Assembly: GCF_046614675.1 (NCBI RefSeq)
Contig: NZ_JBKKJT010000001.1
Location: 868,001-932,000, forward strand
Length of the DNA: 64,000 bases
Direction: 5' to 3'
From: Chryseobacterium cupriresistens
Lineage (GTDB): Bacteria > Bacteroidota > Bacteroidia > Flavobacteriales > Weeksellaceae
Position numbers and translations under genes: made by a program
Part shown: piece after piece, positions 26,137 to 35,122 of the stretch
How positions within the stretch are numbered: the stretch's first letter is position 1
Layout of the letters: every line of letters starts with the position of its first letter
Notes under the pieces: model-generated
The model's input: only the letters and a program-made list of their open reading frames with translations
What the model was told of the DNA's origin: nothing
Database searches by the model: none

Positions 26137-27411
26137 TTATTTCAATCTTATCGAAACTGCATTTTTGTGAGCAAACAAACCTTCTGCTTCAGCCATGAGC
26201 TCTATGGTTTTTCCCAAATTTTGAAGTCCTTCTCTGGAAAGTTGCTGGAATGTTATTTTCTTCACAAAACTATCCAGGGATACGCCGCTGTAATTCTTTG
26301 CATAACCATTGGTAGGAAGTGTGTGATTGGTTCCGCTGGCATAATCTCCTGCACTCTCACAAGAATAGTTTCCTAAAAAAACCGAACCTGCATTCTGAAC
26401 CTCCGGTATATATTTTTCAAAATCATTGATGGCCAGAATAAGGTGTTCAGGAGCATAAAGATTGCTGAACTCAAGAGCTTCTTTCAGGGTATTGATCAAA
26501 ATGAAAGAACTGTTTTCCAAGGCCTGGGCCGCAAATTCATTTCTTGGTAATTCTTTGATTTGCTGCTCAACAGTACTTATTGTTTCATTAAAAACTTTAA
26601 GATCTGTAGTGATAAAAACTACCTGACTGTCGCTTCCATGTTCTGCCTGTGAAAGAAGATCTGCAGCACAGAATTCAGGAACAGCCTGTTCATCTGCAAT
26701 CACAAGAACTTCACTCGGTCCGGCAGGCATATCAATAGCTACTCCATACCGTTGTGCATATTCTTTGGCCGCTACAACAAACTGGTTTCCAGGACCGAAA
26801 ATCTTATTGACAGCCGGAATACTCTCTGTTCCAAAAGTCATTGCCGCAACAGCCTGTGCTCCCCCCGTTTTAAAGATTTCTGAAACACCGCAAAGCTTTG
26901 CTGCATACAGGATCGCAGGATTAATATTCCCATCTTGATCCGGCGGCGTACAAAGAACTATTTCTTTACATCCGGCAAGATTGGCAGGAACTGCAAGCAT
27001 CAAAACAGTAGAAAATAAAGGTGCTGTTCCTCCCGGAATATAAATCCCGACTCTTTCTACCGCACGGTTTTCACGCCAGCAAACCACTCCTTTTGTTGTT
27101 TCAATTTTTTGAATCTCCTGTTTCTGAGAGGCGTGAAATGTTGAAATATTCTCCTTCGCCTGTTGAATGGCTTGCTTTAATTCATCTTGAATCTGATTTT
27201 CTGCCTCCTTGATCTCAATTTCAGAAACTTTTAAGATTGAGGTTTCTGCTTTATCAAACTTTTTGTTGAATTCTATTAAAGCTTTATCACCATTTTTTTC
27301 AACTTCTGCAAATATTTCTGTGATCAGACCTGAAATTTCTTTCTGTTCCAAAACAGGGCGTTTTGCTAAGTCTTTCCAGCTGTCTTTTGTGGGATATCTA
27401 TATATTTTCAT
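26137..27411 (-). CDS. hisD: Histidinol dehydrogenase
   Basis: 424 residues. It oxidises histidinol to histidine in two NAD-dependent steps. Typical motifs are 'ERVGIYIPGGTAPLFSTVLM', 'GPGNQFVVAAK', 'MPAGPSEVLV', 'DLLSQAEHGSDSQ' (zinc region) and 'NAGSVFLG' with 'GTNHTLPT' after it. It is flanked by spacers that carry palindromic repeats, but the reading direction and gene order fit one his transcript. Confidence 0.97.
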   Translation of the reverse strand: MKIYRYPTKDSWKDLAKRPVLEQKEISGLITEIFAEVEKNGDKALIEFNKKFDKAETSILKVSEIEIKEAENQIQDELKQAIQQAKENISTFHASQKQEIQKIETTKGVVCWRENRAVERVGIYIPGGTAPLFSTVLMLAVPANLAGCKEIVLCTPPDQDGNINPAILYAAKLCGVSEIFKTGGAQAVAAMTFGTESIPAVNKIFGPGNQFVVAAKEYAQRYGVAIDMPAGPSEVLVIADEQAVPEFCAADLLSQAEHGSDSQVVFITTDLKVFNETISTVEQQIKELPRNEFAAQALENSSFILINTLKEALEFSNLYAPEHLILAINDFEKYIPEVQNAGSVFLGNYSCESAGDYASGTNHTLPTNGYAKNYSGVSLDSFVKKITFQQLSREGLQNLGKTIELMAEAEGLFAHKNAVSIRLK

Positions 27412-27430
27412 TGTATTATTTTTAATTGTT

Positions 27431-27595
27431 TTTTACGCAAAGGCGCAAAGTTTTTAATTCCTATATCTTTTTAAGGCGCAAGAAAATCTTAGATTTTCAG
27501 CAAGTATGTGAGTATTAAACAGTATTCAATTTTATCGCAGATAAAATCTTTGCGTCTTAAAACAGTCTTAATTTTTATTCTATTGCGTCTTTGCA
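27431..27595. repeat. Palindromic repeat family I, copy 2 (hisD-hisG spacer)
   Basis: TTTTACGCAAAGGCGCAAAG at the left and TTGCGTCTTTGCA at the right form a terminal inverted repeat. Inside are the same two hairpins as in copy 1 and long matches such as 'GGCGCAAGAAAATC' and 'CAATTTTATCG'. Confidence 0.65.
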
Positions 27596-27623
27596 TCGGC
27601 CAACATTAACCATTCTTATTTTT

Positions 27624-28481
27624 TTAAATAACCATTTTATCAATTGGAATGATTAAGATATCCTGAGCACCATTTTCTTTCAGTTCATCAATCACTTCCC
27701 AGAAACGCTCTTCATCAATCACAGAATGAATACTGCTCCAGCCTTCTTCTGCAAGCGGGATCACCGTAGGACTCTTTAAAACAGGAAGAACATCAGCTAC
27801 TTTCCGGATTTTTTCGTTGGGAACATTCATCAGAATGTATTTTGAATTTTTTGCTTTTAAAACTGCTTTGATTCTGAATACAAATTTTTCAAGAATGGCT
27901 TCTTTTTCAGCTGATAATTGAGGCGTTTGAGCCAAAACTGCCTCCGATTTCAGCAAAGTGACTGTTTCTCTTAATCCGTTTTTAAATAGAGTACTTCCGG
28001 AACTCACAATATCACATATTCCGTCCGCCAGACCGATATTAGGAGCTATTTCTACAGAACCCGAAATGACGTGAATGTCTGATACAATTCCCTGGTTTTC
28101 TAAAAAGTTTTTGAGGGTGTTAGGATAAGAGGTCGCAATTTTTTTACCCTGAAAATAAGAGAGCTCATCAGTTTCTATTTCTTTGGGAACAGCCAGTGAA
28201 ACACGGCATTTTGAAAAACCAAGCTTCTGGATAGTTTTGATGTTTTTACCTTTTTCAACCAGAAGATTTTCGCCAAGAATGGCCACATCCACCACCCCGT
28301 CTTCGAGGTATTGCGGGATGTCTGAGTTCCGGAGATACATGATTTCCATCGGAAAGTTATCTACTGAAACTTTGAGCTGGTCTTTACCGTTGTTGACGAA
28401 GATTCCGCAGTCTTTGAGAAGCTGAAGAGATTCTTCGTACAGCCGGCCGCTTTTTTGGATTGCAATTTTTAATTTACTCAT
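27624..28481 (-). CDS. hisG: ATP phosphoribosyltransferase, long form
   Basis: The start at 28481 (MSKLKIAIQKSGRL) matches the family N-terminus; an ORF extension to 28550 runs through the attenuator region and is rejected. 285 residues, the long form with a C-terminal ACT-like domain for histidine feedback inhibition, so no HisZ is needed. The PRPP loop is in 'DIVSSGSTLFKNGL'. First enzyme and first gene of the his operon, preceded by an attenuator. Confidence 0.95.
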   Translation of the reverse strand: MSKLKIAIQKSGRLYEESLQLLKDCGIFVNNGKDQLKVSVDNFPMEIMYLRNSDIPQYLEDGVVDVAILGENLLVEKGKNIKTIQKLGFSKCRVSLAVPKEIETDELSYFQGKKIATSYPNTLKNFLENQGIVSDIHVISGSVEIAPNIGLADGICDIVSSGSTLFKNGLRETVTLLKSEAVLAQTPQLSAEKEAILEKFVFRIKAVLKAKNSKYILMNVPNEKIRKVADVLPVLKSPTVIPLAEEGWSSIHSVIDEERFWEVIDELKENGAQDILIIPIDKMVI

Positions 28482-28545
28482 TTTGCCTTTTTGGGTCCGA
28501 GCAAATAAAAACTGATCTGTTGAAATTTCTGAGGAGAATTCAGGA

Positions 28546-28579
28546 AACAAAAAAACCGTCTATTTACTCAGACGGTTTT
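28546..28579 (-). terminator. his attenuator terminator
   Basis: Ten-bp perfect stem (28552-28561 with 28570-28579), loop of eight, followed on the minus strand by a T-run. It lies between the leader peptide and hisG, so it should stop transcription when the leader is read quickly. Confidence 0.85.
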
Positions 28580-28623
28580 AATTATTTTTGATTTTAGCAC
28601 ATACTTATATCAATCAATTCCGT

Positions 28624-28674
28624 CTAGCAGAGATGATGATGATAATGATGTAATGCTAAAAATGTTGGTTTCAT
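28624..28674 (-). CDS. hisL: his operon leader peptide (MKPTFLALHHYHHHLC)
   Basis: A 16-codon ORF on the minus strand: MKPTFLALHHYHHHLC then TAG. Five of six consecutive codons are His (HHYHHH). It sits 18 bases downstream of a good TACATTTG promoter box and 45 bases before a terminator hairpin, in front of hisG. This is the classic attenuator layout: ribosome stalling at His codons when histidyl-tRNA is low would favour an antiterminator. I see the ORF and hairpin; attenuation itself is inferred from other his operons. Confidence 0.85.
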   Translation of the reverse strand: MKPTFLALHHYHHHLC

Positions 28675-28690
28675 TGTATTGAATATGATG

Positions 28691-28719
28691 CAAATGTAGG
28701 ATTTATTTTTAAAATGCAA
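28691..28719 (-). promoter_or_regulatory. Promoter of the his operon
   Basis: On the minus strand, TTG (28719-28717), 18 bases, TACATTTG (28698-28691). A close match to the Bacteroidota consensus. It begins only eight bases after the stop codon of the upstream glycosyltransferase gene. Confidence 0.75.
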
Positions 28720-28726
28720 AGTTTTT

Positions 28727-29824
28727 TCAGAGAATTTTTTGATAAAAATTTATCAGCTCCTTTGCAATGGGTTCGTCATTAAACTTCTGAACAAACTCGA
28801 AACCCTTTTCTTCACGGCGTTTTCGCTCGGATTCATTTTCCCAGAGAAATTTAAGTTTGGCGCGAATATCGAGATCATTGTCCGGATTGATGTACACAGA
28901 GTCTTTTCCTCCCGCTTCCGGCAGACAGCTGGTATTGCTGGTAACAACAACCGTTTTGGAGAAAAGTGCCTCAATGACAGGGATTCCAAAGCCTTCAAAG
29001 AAGCTAGGATAAACAAAAATATCTGCCAGTTTATAGAGACAGGCCAGCTCATCCATAGAAACGCCTTCAAGGAAAAGCACCTGTTTTTCCATTTTGTTTC
29101 TTTTCAGAAAGCGTTCTATTTTCTGATAGTATCCGGTTTTTCGTCCCACCACAACCAATGGAATTTCTGTACCGTTGATCGCTTTTACAACATTCAGAAG
29201 ATTTTTGCGGTCTTCGATGGTTCCAACATTCAGTACAAACCTTTCGGGAAGCTTAAATTTCTCTTTGACAGCTTTCATCAATTCCGGAGACTGCTGTTCT
29301 TTAAAAGCATGATGACAGCCCTGATAAATGACTTCAATTTTAGTTTCAGAAACTTTTAAATACTGAATAATATCTCTTTTGGTCTGTTCCGAAATCGCAA
29401 TGATTTTATCAGCGGTATCAACTGCTTTTTTGAATTTCCAGAAATGGATTTTCCTGTCAAAAAAAGAATAATACTGCGGATATCTTACGAAGATCAGATC
29501 ATGAATGGTAACGACCTTTTTTATAGGTTTTGAATCCCATTTTAAAGGAAGTTCACCCGATAATCCATGGAAAATATCTGAGTCCTGCTTCTGGGCATCT
29601 TTACCCATTTTCAGCTGACGTGAAAAGTTTCCTTTTGAAGTTTCAATAAAGTGAACATTCGGGCGTTCCAGAATATCTTTCCCTCTCTCGGACTTATTTT
29701 TGTTCAATAACAGATATTCATTCTCCGGTTCATATTCGGAAAGAATTCTTACAAGATCTCTCGAATAGTTTCCCAGGCCGGATGTATTGTGGAAAAACCG
29801 TTTGGCATCAAAGGCAATCTTCAT
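28727..29824 (-). CDS. Glycosyltransferase, GT4 type
   Basis: 365 residues, GT-B fold. The N-terminus 'DAKRFFHNTSGLGNYSRDL' is typical of glycosyltransferase family 1/4 enzymes. The C-terminal donor domain shows 'VGTIEDRKNLLNVVKA' and 'VYPSFFEGFGIPVIEAL', with the nucleotide-sugar Glu. No signal peptide. Last gene of a four-gene polysaccharide group; its ATG overlaps the deacetylase stop by four bases (29821-29824). Confidence 0.9.
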   Translation of the reverse strand: MKIAFDAKRFFHNTSGLGNYSRDLVRILSEYEPENEYLLLNKNKSERGKDILERPNVHFIETSKGNFSRQLKMGKDAQKQDSDIFHGLSGELPLKWDSKPIKKVVTIHDLIFVRYPQYYSFFDRKIHFWKFKKAVDTADKIIAISEQTKRDIIQYLKVSETKIEVIYQGCHHAFKEQQSPELMKAVKEKFKLPERFVLNVGTIEDRKNLLNVVKAINGTEIPLVVVGRKTGYYQKIERFLKRNKMEKQVLFLEGVSMDELACLYKLADIFVYPSFFEGFGIPVIEALFSKTVVVTSNTSCLPEAGGKDSVYINPDNDLDIRAKLKFLWENESERKRREEKGFEFVQKFNDEPIAKELINFYQKIL

Positions 29825-30597
29825 CGTTGGATCTGTTTTTGAAATTCCTGAAATGTGCCAAATGTATGGCCTTTTTCTTTCAGCCAGCCTACAAACGAAT
29901 CAAACCTTTCCACCATCTCTTTTCCTGAGTTTTTTACCGTAAATCCGGGAAGTTTAAAAGCTTCATCTTTTATTTCTGCAAATTCCCAGGGATGGAAATA
30001 AATATTCAGATATTGATCTTTTTTCAAACAATCCGAAGCCAGTTTTTTGTACAAAAACAAAGGGAAATTGTGAAAGCTTAACCAAAACAAAGGAATCCTG
30101 AAGTTAGGAGAAACCGAAGCCGGCACCTGAGTCACATTTCCTTCTTTGAAATAGGTTCTGGATACTTTTAAATTATTATATCTTCCAGGCAAAAACGTAG
30201 GATTGATAGAAGAATTATAAGAATATCCTGCTCTTTCCACTTCTTTTTCGTCTACAGGCATCATTCTCGGCATTCTTAATCCGGTCACCTTTGTCGAAAA
30301 TAACTCTTCCAGCCTTTCTCTTGATTCTTTCAGGTGCTTGTCTTCAAATTCTGAATGAAACCAGGTGTGAGAGGCCAGCTCATGACCTTCATGTAGCAAC
30401 CTTTCAATAAGGTGCTTGCTGTTTTCTGCAAAAACTACCGTGGAAAAAAAGGTAGCTTTGGCATTATGTTTTTTAAGGATATTGAGGATTCTCTCCAATC
30501 CTGTCTGTGAAATTGAAATCTGCTTTTCAAAGGGAATTTCACCCTTATATTCTAATGGCATATCAAATTCTTCAATGTCAAAACTCAATAAAACCAT
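29821..30597 (-). CDS. Polysaccharide deacetylase family protein
   Basis: 258 residues, NodB-type carbohydrate esterase fold. Metal-site motifs: 'LSFDIEEFD' near the start, 'HELASHTWFHSEF' with the His pair, and a late 'IYFHPWEF'. Members remove N-acetyl groups from surface or exported glycans. No signal peptide, so it may act on a lipid-linked precursor in the cytoplasm. It lies one base from the upstream GT2 gene. Confidence 0.88.
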   Translation of the reverse strand: MVLLSFDIEEFDMPLEYKGEIPFEKQISISQTGLERILNILKKHNAKATFFSTVVFAENSKHLIERLLHEGHELASHTWFHSEFEDKHLKESRERLEELFSTKVTGLRMPRMMPVDEKEVERAGYSYNSSINPTFLPGRYNNLKVSRTYFKEGNVTQVPASVSPNFRIPLFWLSFHNFPLFLYKKLASDCLKKDQYLNIYFHPWEFAEIKDEAFKLPGFTVKNSGKEMVERFDSFVGWLKEKGHTFGTFQEFQKQIQR

Positions 30598-30598
30598 T

Positions 30599-31528
30599 TT
30601 AAAAATTTTTGTTTTTAATAATATAATTAGGTCTGTCTTTCACCTGTTTAAATATTTTACCCAAATAAATTCCCATGATACCAAGGATAATCAGCTGAAG
30701 TCCTCCAAAGAAAACAATGGTCATAATCAAAGATGCCCAACCGGAAATCTCTGTTTTGGCAATAAATGAATGAATTACGTAGGCTCCATATCCGATTACT
30801 GAAAGCGCTGAGAATAAAAAGCCCAGATATGCTGCCAGATAAAGGGGTTTTACACTGAAAGCAGTGATTCCCGTAAAGGCAAAAGTAAACATCTTTTTAA
30901 GGTTGTAACTGCTTTTTCCTGAGAGTCTTTCTGCTGCAGTAAAGTCGATTCCTGTTTGTTTGAACCCCATCCAGCTCGTTAATCCTCTAAGGAACAGATC
31001 GTCTTCATTAAAATTTCTCATCACTTCAACTGCACTTGCATCCAACAGTCTGAAATCTGAGCCGCCGCCTTTCGTTAAGTTAACATCTGAAAGGCTTGAT
31101 AAAAGCTTGTAAAATAAGTCTGATGTTTTTCTTTTAAAAAAAGAAATCTCTTTAGGATACGTTCTAAAGGTAAAAACGACGTCATAGCCCTCTTCCCATT
31201 TCCGAATCATTTCCGGAATAAGCGCCGGCGGATGCTGAAGATCTCCATCCATAGAAATGACTGCATTTCCGTGGGCATTGTCCATACCTGCCTTTACAGC
31301 CGGCTGGTGTCCGAAATTACGGGAAAATTCAATGAACTTTACTTCATCATACTGACTGGAAAGTTCTTCTAATTTTTGCTGGGTATTATCTCTGCTGCCA
31401 TCATTGACAAATATGATTTCAAAGTCGTAATTTCTTAAGCCATCAAAAACTTCTTTAATTTTCTGATGAATCATTGCGACATTTCCTTCTTCGTTATAGG
31501 CGGGAATTACAATTGAAATTTTCTTCAT
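30599..31528 (-). CDS. Glycosyltransferase family 2, DPM1/GtrB-like
   Basis: 309 residues: GT-A catalytic domain (1-225, 'VIPAYNEEGNV', 'FVNDGSRDNT', 'SMDGDLQHPP') followed by two membrane helices (about 230-295). This is the shape of polyprenyl-phosphate sugar transferases, which load a sugar on a lipid carrier for use outside the membrane by GT-C enzymes. A GT87-like membrane protein lies directly upstream, which fits that idea. Confidence 0.92.
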   Translation of the reverse strand: MKKISIVIPAYNEEGNVAMIHQKIKEVFDGLRNYDFEIIFVNDGSRDNTQQKLEELSSQYDEVKFIEFSRNFGHQPAVKAGMDNAHGNAVISMDGDLQHPPALIPEMIRKWEEGYDVVFTFRTYPKEISFFKRKTSDLFYKLLSSLSDVNLTKGGGSDFRLLDASAVEVMRNFNEDDLFLRGLTSWMGFKQTGIDFTAAERLSGKSSYNLKKMFTFAFTGITAFSVKPLYLAAYLGFLFSALSVIGYGAYVIHSFIAKTEISGWASLIMTIVFFGGLQLIILGIMGIYLGKIFKQVKDRPNYIIKNKNF

Positions 31529-31533
31529 ATGTA

Positions 31534-32703
31534 TTAATTCAGGCTGTAATTTTTCTCAAAATCTTTAGTCAGAAGTTCATAAGTCACTCTCAACCAGATC
31601 ACAATACAAGGTACGGCTTTTAATGAATATTTGATGATATAATTCTCTTTTACAAATTTCGGGAAAAGATCCGAAGTGGAGAAACAGGTAAAAATAATGA
31701 CAAAAACCAGCAATCCAATAATCAATGGTGTTCTTTCTTTCTGAAGGAAAAACCAGATCAGCACTCCTACCACCGCAATAATATAGGTTGGAGATTCTGA
31801 ACTGGAACTGAACAATACCAAGAACAGTAATGTTGAAGCCAGAATCATCAGTTGGAATGCATAATGCTTGTATTGCTTAATTCTGATGTAAGGCAAAACA
31901 AAAAGTGGTAGTCCGCCTGCTAAAAATACAAGATTTGAAATAGATGCATCTCCCAAAATTCTTCTGACAAAGCCCATTAAAGAGATGTCCTGCATATTTC
32001 CCAGAACCTGATTTTCATTATTCTTCTCTACAATAGACTGAAACCAGTCTGAGTAGCACTGAATCACAAACTGCGGGCTTGAATACGCCATAGGAAGCAC
32101 GAAAAATAATAGGGCAATAACAACTCCTGAAAGAATAAATTTAGTTTTGTTTTTAATAAAGAAAAACTGTGTCAATCCAACAATCCCGTAGATTTTCACA
32201 AATACTCCAATTAAAATTGCGGTTACAGATTTTACTTCTTTTCTTTCGTAAATATATACTGCGGATAACAGCAAAAGTCCTGTCAACGCTACATTAAACT
32301 GAAGGCTTAATGCTGCTGTAATGTATTCCTGAAGACAAAGCAGCCCGAAAATCGCTTTCTTGCTGTCTGAAAACGGCAGTTTATAAATTCCGTAGATAAA
32401 GATGAAAGTATTGGCAATATTCCAGAGTGAGATTCCCAGCCAATCCGGCATCATGGCAAACGGCGCGATCAATGCACTGAAAAATACACCATAATGATTC
32501 AGATCAAAATAAAGATCAGGATAATGGATAAATAAGTTTTTCTGATGAATGGTATTAAAGAATACATTTTTAAAAATCAGATAATTATTGATCGCATAAT
32601 CTCCTCTCAGGTATTTGGAAATTGCTGTAACAACAGATATAATAAGATAAACCCCAAATATATATTTAGGGTTTAATAGTATTTTAAGAAATTTTTCTTT
32701 CAA
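31534..32703 (-). CDS. GT87/DUF2029-like membrane glycosyltransferase
   Basis: 389 residues with about nine to ten membrane helices. It resembles the DUF2029/GT87 family of GT-C polyprenyl-phosphate mannosyltransferases, including a periplasmic loop after the first helix with 'RGDYAINNYLIF' and 'HYPDLYFDLNHYGVFF'. It would use a lipid-linked sugar made by the GT2 enzyme five bases downstream. Substrate not known. First gene of the group, 29 bases after dapD. Confidence 0.8.
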   Translation of the reverse strand: MKEKFLKILLNPKYIFGVYLIISVVTAISKYLRGDYAINNYLIFKNVFFNTIHQKNLFIHYPDLYFDLNHYGVFFSALIAPFAMMPDWLGISLWNIANTFIFIYGIYKLPFSDSKKAIFGLLCLQEYITAALSLQFNVALTGLLLLSAVYIYERKEVKSVTAILIGVFVKIYGIVGLTQFFFIKNKTKFILSGVVIALLFFVLPMAYSSPQFVIQCYSDWFQSIVEKNNENQVLGNMQDISLMGFVRRILGDASISNLVFLAGGLPLFVLPYIRIKQYKHYAFQLMILASTLLFLVLFSSSSESPTYIIAVVGVLIWFFLQKERTPLIIGLLVFVIIFTCFSTSDLFPKFVKENYIIKYSLKAVPCIVIWLRVTYELLTKDFEKNYSLN

Positions 32704-32732
32704 GATTGTGGTATTAGATTAAAATATTAATC

Positions 32733-33545
32733 TTAAACGGCTACATTATTCTCTCTCAATGCGTCATTCAGAGATGTTTTCTTATCTGTAGATTCCTTTC
32801 TCTGACCGATAATCAAAGCACATGGAACCTGATATTCTCCAGCCGGATACTGTTTTGTATAGCTTCCTGGAATAACTACTGAACGTGCAGGAACTCTTCC
32901 TTTGATTTCAACAGGTGTATCTCCTGTAACGTCGATAATTTTTGTAGAAGCGGTCAATACTACATTAGCACCCAATACAGCTTCTTTTTCTACGTGAACT
33001 CCTTCCACAACGATACATCTTGAACCGATAAAGCAGTCATCTTCAATGATTACCGGAGCTGCCTGTAACGGCTCCAATACTCCACCGATCCCAACACCTC
33101 CACTCAGGTGAACATTTTTACCGATCTGTGCACAGCTTCCTACTGTTGCCCATGTATCTACCATTGTTCCTGAATCTACATAAGCTCCAATGTTTACATA
33201 AGAAGGCATCATAATTACTCCGGGAGCAATATAAGCTCCTTCTCTGGCAACCGCATGCGGTACAACTCTCACTCCTTTTTCAGCATAATTTCTCTTTAAA
33301 GGCATCTTGTCATGAAATTCAAACGGACCTACTTCAATAGTTTCCATTTTCTGGATCGGAAAATACATTACTACCGCTTTTTTCACCCATTCATTTACCT
33401 GCCATCCATTTTCAGTAGGCTCTGCTGTACGAAGTTCACCCTTATCAACCAAAGAAATAACCTCTCTAATTGCCTTCTGGCTGTCTTCATTCTGCAATAA
33501 ATCTCTGTTGTCCCAGATATTTTCAATAGTTTGTTGTAACGACAT
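32733..33545 (-). CDS. dapD: 2,3,4,5-tetrahydropyridine-2,6-dicarboxylate N-succinyltransferase
   Basis: 270 residues, left-handed beta-helix acyltransferase of lysine/diaminopimelate synthesis. Hexapeptide repeats occupy about 95-220 ('GAYIAPGVIMMPSYVNIGAYVD', 'GTMVDTWATVGSCAQIG', 'GVGIGGVLEPLQA'). The N-terminal helical domain and C-terminal tail are of usual size. It lies just upstream of the polysaccharide genes in the same direction and could share a transcript with them. Confidence 0.96.
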   Translation of the reverse strand: MSLQQTIENIWDNRDLLQNEDSQKAIREVISLVDKGELRTAEPTENGWQVNEWVKKAVVMYFPIQKMETIEVGPFEFHDKMPLKRNYAEKGVRVVPHAVAREGAYIAPGVIMMPSYVNIGAYVDSGTMVDTWATVGSCAQIGKNVHLSGGVGIGGVLEPLQAAPVIIEDDCFIGSRCIVVEGVHVEKEAVLGANVVLTASTKIIDVTGDTPVEIKGRVPARSVVIPGSYTKQYPAGEYQVPCALIIGQRKESTDKKTSLNDALRENNVAV

Positions 33546-33616
33546 GTTTCTTATTTAAAATTATACCGGCCAAAGATACAAAAAAGTTCAGCAAAACAGG
33601 TTGTAACATCATGCAT

Positions 33617-34255
33617 TTAATAAAGACTCAACATGCGCCTCACCTTCTTTTTGTAGGCGATGTAAATTTCTCCATGTTCTTTTAAGAGATACTCTTCTTC
33701 AAGCCTGATCTGGATCTGCATCAACATACTTCCCGTCAGTAGAAAAGCAAAAGCAATTACGGTAGGGAAAGCAAGGAAAAATCCAATAAGGCTTATGGTC
33801 ATTCCCAGAAATATAGGATTTCTTGAAAACCTGAATAATCCGTGAGTTATCAGTTCTGTTTTTGCTGAGTTATCAATTCCAATCCTCTATGAGTTTTTCA
33901 TTTGTAACTGGGCAATAACAACCCAAATCAATGCCATCATCATTAAACCCAACCCTATGTATTGAATGAGATCATATTCCAGCACATTGATTTTAAAAGC
34001 AGGGAAAATGTCTTTCGGAAAAAATAAAAGAAGTATTGTATAGATAAACAAAGCAAATAAAACCAGTTTAAAATACAATCCCACAAGTCCATATGCAGAA
34101 TCATCTTTGGGAAGAACATTAGGATTTTTGCCAATCTGTCTGGCTACTTTATAACTAATTCCAACAAAGGAAATGATAAAGAAGAGTATGAAATATAAAG
34201 GAATAAAGAATCTGATGAAATCTGCCATATGATAATAGTTTTGGACAAATTTCAT
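33617..34255 (-). pseudogene. Isoprenylcysteine methyltransferase-like membrane protein, broken by one amber codon
   Basis: Two ORF pieces (33887-34255 and 33617-33802) lie in the same frame and read through one TAG at 33889-33887. Across it the translation runs '...AQLQMKNS' stop 'RIGID', then 'GLFRFSRNPIFLG', the ICMT/PEMT-type methyltransferase core. Relatives have a Trp at the stop position (NSWRIGID), so a single TGG-to-TAG change explains it. The full product would be 212 residues with four to five helices. It is a pseudogene, a recent mutation or a sequencing error. Translation might start at 34228 instead. Confidence 0.82.
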
Positions 34256-34330
34256 AGGTTTTGGGATGCAATGCTATTGCAATGACAAGAATATTATTGA
34301 TTTGCAGAAATGCGCAATTGTAAAACCTGG

Positions 34331-34386
34331 CAATTCCCCTCCACCGTAGGTGTGGCAAAAATTCAGAGAATTTTTGACGGGGTGGT
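34331..34386. repeat. Palindromic intergenic element
   Basis: A nine-bp perfect hairpin (34356-34364 with 34368-34376, AAAAATTC type) flanked by C-rich and G-rich arms (CCCCTCCACC before, ACGGGGTGG after). It resembles mobile palindromic repeats of this group, but only one copy is in the window. Confidence 0.35.
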
Positions 34387-34441
34387 TAAAGAAGAAGATT
34401 ATGTAAGTTTTGGCTAAAGCCCATTTCTATTGATAGAATAT

Positions 34442-35014
34442 TTACAACACTCTTTGAGCATGAAGATAGGCCTTATTCCAGTATTTTTCATTCAGGGATG
34501 AAATGATTACGCCTTTTGAGGTAGAAGCATGAATGAATTTCACTTCTCCATCAGGGCCAATATCATGAACAATTCCCACATGGGATACTCTGCTTCCTCC
34601 GGCTGTCGCAAAAAACAACAGATCACCCGGTTTTACGTCTTTGATATCAATATTCTTTCCGGCATCGGCCTGATCAGAAGATCTTCTGGGAAGATTAAAA
34701 TTATTTTCTTCAAATACTTTTACCGTAAATCCCGAACAGTCAAATCCTGAAGAAGTATTTCCTCCAAATTTATATGGTGTTCCGATATACTTTTCTGCAT
34801 CTTTCAAAATATCATTGATGGACCTGGAAACACTGCCATTAAATTTTGAATCCAGTTTTCTGAGATTTTCAGCCTTCGCTACGGCTTTTGTATTTGACTT
34901 TTTGCTCGCAGAAGCACTTTTCGAGGATCCACAGGAAACCATAAAAACAGCAGCTGCCAGGGTAACCACCAACTGCTTTACTTTTATTTTTTGTTGAAAT
35001 AATTCCGCTCCCAT
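34442..35014 (-). CDS. NlpC/P60-family lipoprotein (C40 peptidase)
   Basis: 190 residues with a lipoprotein signal ending at Cys28 ('VFMVSC'), a Ser/Lys linker, then a C40 domain. Catalytic Cys93 in 'GFDCSGF', His145 in 'RVSHVGIV' and a third polar residue His162 in 'KFIHAS'. Enzymes of this family cut the peptide stems of peptidoglycan (Spr/LytF type). It is likely outer-membrane anchored in the periplasm. A -7 box on its strand lies at 35059-35052. Confidence 0.93.
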   Translation of the reverse strand: MGAELFQQKIKVKQLVVTLAAAVFMVSCGSSKSASASKKSNTKAVAKAENLRKLDSKFNGSVSRSINDILKDAEKYIGTPYKFGGNTSSGFDCSGFTVKVFEENNFNLPRRSSDQADAGKNIDIKDVKPGDLLFFATAGGSRVSHVGIVHDIGPDGEVKFIHASTSKGVIISSLNEKYWNKAYLHAQRVL

Positions 35015-35051
35015 ATTCTTCTGATTTATAATTAATTAACAAAATTTACCA

Positions 35052-35059
35052 CAAATATA
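35052..35059 (-). promoter_or_regulatory. Candidate -7 box for the C40 lipoprotein
   Basis: TATATTTG on the minus strand, about 38 bases before the start at 35014. Confidence 0.5.
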
Positions 35060-35122
35060 CATTTTATAATTTAATTATAGTATAACTATACTACAACTAT
35101 ATTATAAATATATGTTAAAATT

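Noticed and set aside
28482..28550. N-terminal extension of hisG
   Set aside because: It would run back through the attenuator region; the family start is the Met at 28481.
28739..29359. Plus-strand ORF of 206 codons inside the glycosyltransferase gene
   Set aside because: Shadow ORF; the opposite strand holds full glycosyltransferase motifs.
35070..35105. AT-rich TATAGT/ACTATA repeats as an origin or iteron set
   Set aside because: Too short and too few; more likely promoter-region sequence between divergent genes.
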